7,042 nt of DNA from assembly GCA_029240815.1 (NCBI GenBank), contig JARDZO010000283.1, positions 1-7,042 on the forward strand, given 5' to 3'. The position numbers and the translations under genes are program-made. Shown piece after piece: positions 4,372 to 7,042 of this stretch. This DNA comes from Brevibacillus sp. GTDB lineage: Bacteria > Bacillota > Bacilli > Brevibacillales > Brevibacillaceae. The first letter of the stretch is position 1, and each line of letters opens with the position of its first letter. The notes under the pieces were generated by a model that worked only from the letters and a program-made list of their open reading frames with translations, was not told the origin of the DNA and made no database searches.

Positions 4372-5589
4372 TTACTTTTCAGCCTGCATGCTCAAGGCAC
4401 GTTCTTGCAAAAAGGTCATCGCATTGTATGCTTGCATGGCTGCTCCAACCGCCAGACTGCGCTCATCCAGGTCAAAGCGAGGATGATGGACAGGATAGAT
4501 GCACCCGGTTTCCTCGTTGCGAACACCGAGATGGTAAAATGCGCCAGGAACATGCTCGGCAAAGAAAGCAAAATCCTCCACACCCATCATCGGATATTCG
4601 TTGACTCGCACGTTTTCTGATCCCAGCATGGCTTCACCGCAGCGTTTCACCTGGTCGACCATCGCTTTATCATTGACGAGCGAGGTGTAGCTCTCATCCA
4701 GTACCACCTCTGCCTCGCCTCCGAGACTGCGCGCAGTGAGCTCTGCTACCTCGCGTACCCGCTCTTTGACGAATGCACGGACGTGTTTGTCCAGCGTCCG
4801 GATCGTTCCCGTCAGCTTTACTTCCTGCGCCAAAATATTGGCTGCTGTCCCGCCGGAGATGACACCCAGTGTGATGACCGCAGCCTCGCGTGGGTCTACA
4901 TTGCGGCTAACGATCGTCTGCAACGCTGTGATCACATGCGCTGCGATGACGATGGCATCGCGTCCTTTATGCGGATACGCTCCATGCCCGTTTTCTCCGC
5001 GCACGGTGATGTACAGGTCATCCGAGGAAGCATTCATCTGCCCGTATTTTACCGCAATCTTCCCAACAGGCAGATCAGGAGACACATGCAAACCAAAAAC
5101 AGCTTCGACGCGCGGGTTTTCCAAGACCCCTTCCTGGATCATCGGCAGGGCGCCTCCCACCGTCTCTTCTGCCGGCTGAAAGAATAGCTTTACGGTCCCT
5201 CCCAGCTCATGTTTGGACGTATTCAAAATTCGCGCTGCACCTAGCAGGCAGGTCATGTGGGCGTCATGTCCGCACGCATGCATCTTCCCAGCGATTTTGG
5301 AACGGTATTCCGTATCGTTCCCCTCATCGATCGGCAAGGCATCCATATCCCCGCGCAGTGCTACTGTGGCTCCCGGAGAGGCGCCTTGGATGATTCCTAC
5401 GACCCCTGTGCCGGCCGATTTGAAATGAGGAATCCCCATCTCGTCTAAATAGCGGATAATCTGCTCCTGCGTCCGGAATTCCTCCATGCCAAACTCGGGG
5501 TATTGGTGAAAGTCACGCCGAACGTCTGAGAGCCATGGCAAGATCTCCTGAGCGTGGCGCCAGATGCGATCTGTTTGCTCCGTACTCAT
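4372..5589 (-). CDS. M20-family amidohydrolase / metallo-carboxypeptidase
   Basis: A 405-residue cytosolic zinc/manganese hydrolase of the M20D group (N-acyl-amino-acid / IAA-amino-acid hydrolase, aminoacylase-like). Seen: RRDFHQYPEFGMEE (24-37), ALRGDMDALPI (77-87), MHACGHDAH (103-111), FFQPAEE (136-142), GLHVSPDLPVG (166-176), the dimerisation-lid GENGHGAYPHKGRDA (198-212), MGVEDFAFF (335-343) and YPVHHPRFD (365-373). Predicted metal ligands are Cys106, His108, Glu142, His168 and His368 or His369. It removes an acyl group or cleaves an amide next to an amino acid; the true substrate is not predictable. The frame is open further upstream, but ATG 5589 is chosen: it gives the family N-terminus, has AGGAG (5601-5605) 11 nt before it, and overlaps the preceding stop as ATGA, implying translational coupling. 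Confidence 0.95.
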   Translation of the reverse strand: MSTEQTDRIWRHAQEILPWLSDVRRDFHQYPEFGMEEFRTQEQIIRYLDEMGIPHFKSAGTGVVGIIQGASPGATVALRGDMDALPIDEGNDTEYRSKIAGKMHACGHDAHMTCLLGAARILNTSKHELGGTVKLFFQPAEETVGGALPMIQEGVLENPRVEAVFGLHVSPDLPVGKIAVKYGQMNASSDDLYITVRGENGHGAYPHKGRDAIVIAAHVITALQTIVSRNVDPREAAVITLGVISGGTAANILAQEVKLTGTIRTLDKHVRAFVKERVREVAELTARSLGGEAEVVLDESYTSLVNDKAMVDQVKRCGEAMLGSENVRVNEYPMMGVEDFAFFAEHVPGAFYHLGVRNEETGCIYPVHHPRFDLDERSLAVGAAMQAYNAMTFLQERALSMQAEK

Positions 5590-6515
5590 ACCGTCACACT
5601 CTCCTCGATCGTCAACTGGCAGCCAGTCGCATCCAGACGTGCTTCCACTCCGAGCGGCAACGCCATATTGGTAGTCCCATGCCCAATCTGAACATTCCAA
5701 ATGGTTGGCTTTTGGTAAGGAACAACAATGTTCTGGAAGACGTCCCATACGGTGAAGCCATCACGTTTTTTCGGCTCGCAATCCGTCCACGTCCCGATGA
5801 TGACACCTGCACAATCGTCAAACAAGCCACCCAGTGCCAATTGCGTCAGCATGCGATCGATCCGGTAAGGCTCCTCATCGATGTCCTCCAGAAACAAGAG
5901 CTTCCCTCTGGTGTCGACCTGATAAGGAGTACCCATCAAAGCGGCGACGAGCGCCAGATTGCCACCCACGACCTGTCCAGACACTACCCCATCCACGAGA
6001 CTAACCATCTCTTCCCCAGGTGGATTGATGATTGGGCCCAACGGTTCTGGGCGAGTCATCGCACGCAGCAAGTACTGTTCAGTCCAACCGTTCAAATTGT
6101 GGGCGATGTCTGAAGTCGCCATCGGTCCATGCAGCGTAGCCAGACCTGACTGCTGTCCAATGGCCGTATGCAGCGCCGTAATGTCGCTGTAGCCAATGAA
6201 CAGCTTAGGGTTCTCGGCGATGCAATCATAATCGAGCATCGTGAGAATTTGCGGGGCACCGTAGCCACCCCGCATGCACATAATACCGTCCACTTCATCA
6301 TCCGCAAACATCGCATTCAGCTCAAACGCACGTTGCTGCGGCGTCCCCGCAAGGTAACCCCCATACGTTTCCCCGCATGCTCCGCCGACCTTTACCTTGA
6401 ATCCGTATGCTTCCAGACCAGCAATGGATTTTAGAAGGACCTCCTCTGTCGCTGGACTCGAAGTGGCAACCAGCCCGATGGTATCTCCTGCCCGCAATGC
6501 TTTTCCTTTGTTCAT
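5586..6515 (-). CDS. S66 LD-carboxypeptidase (LdcA/YkfA-like)
   Basis: A 309-residue serine peptidase of family S66. Known members cut the L,D bond before the terminal D-Ala of murein tetrapeptides (LdcA); the MccF branch instead cleaves microcin C-type amide bonds. Seen: LRAGDTIGLVATSSP (7-21), MCMRGGYGAPQIL (79-91, oxyanion region), GYSDITALH (108-116) with nucleophile Ser110, GGNL (184-187), LFLEDIDEEPYRIDRML (207-223) with Glu210, and QIGHG (276-280) with His279. The Ser-Glu-His triad is complete, and there is no signal peptide, so it acts in the cytosol on imported or recycled peptides. AGGAG (6525-6529) is 9 nt before ATG 6515. It lies between the peptide-binding protein and the M20 amidohydrolase. 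B. subtilis ykfA sits in a similar peptide-transport cluster. Confidence 0.94.
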   Translation of the reverse strand: MNKGKALRAGDTIGLVATSSPATEEVLLKSIAGLEAYGFKVKVGGACGETYGGYLAGTPQQRAFELNAMFADDEVDGIMCMRGGYGAPQILTMLDYDCIAENPKLFIGYSDITALHTAIGQQSGLATLHGPMATSDIAHNLNGWTEQYLLRAMTRPEPLGPIINPPGEEMVSLVDGVVSGQVVGGNLALVAALMGTPYQVDTRGKLLFLEDIDEEPYRIDRMLTQLALGGLFDDCAGVIIGTWTDCEPKKRDGFTVWDVFQNIVVPYQKPTIWNVQIGHGTTNMALPLGVEARLDATGCQLTIEESVTV

Positions 6516-6529
6516 CCCGCATTTCTCCT

Positions 6530-7042
6530 CTATTCTTCTTTATAGGCCCATTTAAAATCAATTTTGCTGAGCGGATCGATCCGGACGCCTTTTACTTTGT
6601 CGTTTTGTACCCAGGCGTTCACGTCGCTGAACAAGCCTGTGAGCGGCATCTCATCCATCAGCAGCGTTTCTGCTTCCAACAGGATTTGTTTTCGTTTCTC
6701 TGGATCGGACTCAACATACGACTTCTGGATCAGCTCGGTGTATTTCGGGCTGTGCCAGCGCGTGATGTTGGAAGAGCTGTACTTCTCTACGAATTTTTGC
6801 AAGAAGTTGATGGAATCGTTGTAATCGGCGGTCCAGCTGGAGCGGGTGATTTCGAACTTCCCTTGCTCCTGGTCATCCAGATAGACCTTGGTTTCTTTGT
6901 TGAGCAGCTTGACGTCGACTCCCAGCACGTTTTTCCATGTAGCTTGCAGCGTCTCCGCTATCGCTTTGTTGCGGTCCGAGGTGTTGTAGAGATACGTGAT
7001 CGGCGGTAGTTTCGTAACACCGAGCTCTTTCATGCCCTCCGC
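6530..7042 (-). CDS. Oligopeptide ABC transporter substrate-binding protein, C-terminal part
   Basis: The last 170 codons of an SBP_bac_5 (OppA/DppE/MppA-type) extracytoplasmic peptide-binding protein; the gene enters from the right edge, so its start and expected lipoprotein signal are not visible. Seen: AETLQATWKNVLGVDVKL (lobe I return), the characteristic FEITRSSWTADYNDSINFLQ region, TRWHSPKYTELI, then DPEKRKQILLEAETLLMDE with MPLTGLF and the C-terminal FKWAYKEE. About a third of the usual length (near 540) is present. In Gram-positives it is anchored outside the membrane and feeds peptides to an Opp/Dpp permease, which is not in this window. The stop is 14 nt before the S66 gene, whose ribosome binding site starts right after this stop, so the two are one transcript. 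Confidence 0.93.
   Translation of the reverse strand, partial: AEGMKELGVTKLPPITYLYNTSDRNKAIAETLQATWKNVLGVDVKLLNKETKVYLDDQEQGKFEITRSSWTADYNDSINFLQKFVEKYSSSNITRWHSPKYTELIQKSYVESDPEKRKQILLEAETLLMDEMPLTGLFSDVNAWVQNDKVKGVRIDPLSKIDFKWAYKEE

Noticed and set aside
5590..5748. N-terminal extension of the M20 amidohydrolase frame upstream of 5589
   Set aside because: It would lie inside the S66 gene, is rich in Cys/Gly/Trp unlike the family, and the ATGA overlap with its own AGGAG site explains the start at 5589.
5535..6113. A 192-codon + strand frame antisense to the S66 gene
   Set aside because: It covers the catalytic part of the S66 peptidase on the other strand and shows no family signature.
6407..7009. 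A 200-codon + strand frame antisense to the peptide-binding protein and the S66 5' end
   Set aside because: The opposite strand encodes well-conserved families throughout; this translation has no recognisable motif.
1..7042. Search by eye for CRISPR arrays, tRNAs, insertion-sequence ends, riboswitch-like leaders and phage genes
   Set aside because: No regularly spaced repeats, cloverleaf, terminal inverted repeats with target duplications, or phage-type genes were seen; no PerR, Fur or purine-riboswitch signature was recognised in the gaps.

Overview
The window reads as a chromosomal segment of a spore-former-type Firmicute. The best guess is Brevibacillus or a close Bacillales relative. This is inferred from strong AGGAG-type ribosome binding sites, hairpin plus T-run terminators, the mid-range base composition and gene families familiar from Bacillus (PaiB, type I CoaA, Dps, a YkfA-like S66 peptidase). 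No phage, transposase, CRISPR, tRNA or rRNA sequence was seen. It looks like ordinary core/metabolic chromosome.

Left end (1-1155): the first 45 codons of a purine-type NCS2 permease run leftward out of the window. They are divergent from a LysR-type regulator on the + strand. The shared 150-bp gap carries several short dyads, including a T-N11-A box, laid out as expected for a LysR regulator that activates the permease. The regulator's 3' end overlaps by 20 bp the 3' end of a convergent PaiB-like FMN-binding protein (1136-1789, -).

Middle (1790-4278): a 437-bp gap holds the paiB promoter, a doubtful small ORF with a good-looking promoter, and an unusual set of related direct and inverted repeats. 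Next come coaA (pantothenate kinase, first step of CoA synthesis) and, 23 nt downstream of it, a DUF523/2-thiouracil desulfurase (TudS)-family gene. Both are on the - strand and end at a hairpin at 2189-2216. Upstream is dps, a ferritin-like DNA-protecting miniferritin with a complete ferroxidase site. It ends at a textbook terminator (3762-3803).

Right end (4372-7042): three tightly packed - strand genes in transcription order: an oligopeptide-binding lipoprotein (C-terminal third only), an S66 LD-carboxypeptidase 14 nt later, and an M20 amidohydrolase whose start codon overlaps the previous stop (ATGA). The set looks like a peptide uptake and trimming operon, possibly for cell-wall peptides as in the B. 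subtilis dpp-ykf cluster. There is no visible terminator before dps, so read-through into dps is possible. The dps leader can fold so that its Shine-Dalgarno is paired.

No clearly new multi-gene system was found. The points most worth checking are the regulatory structures (permease/LysR gap, dps leader, the repeat cluster at 2006-2144), the true substrate of the peptide operon, and the role of the TudS-like protein beside coaA.
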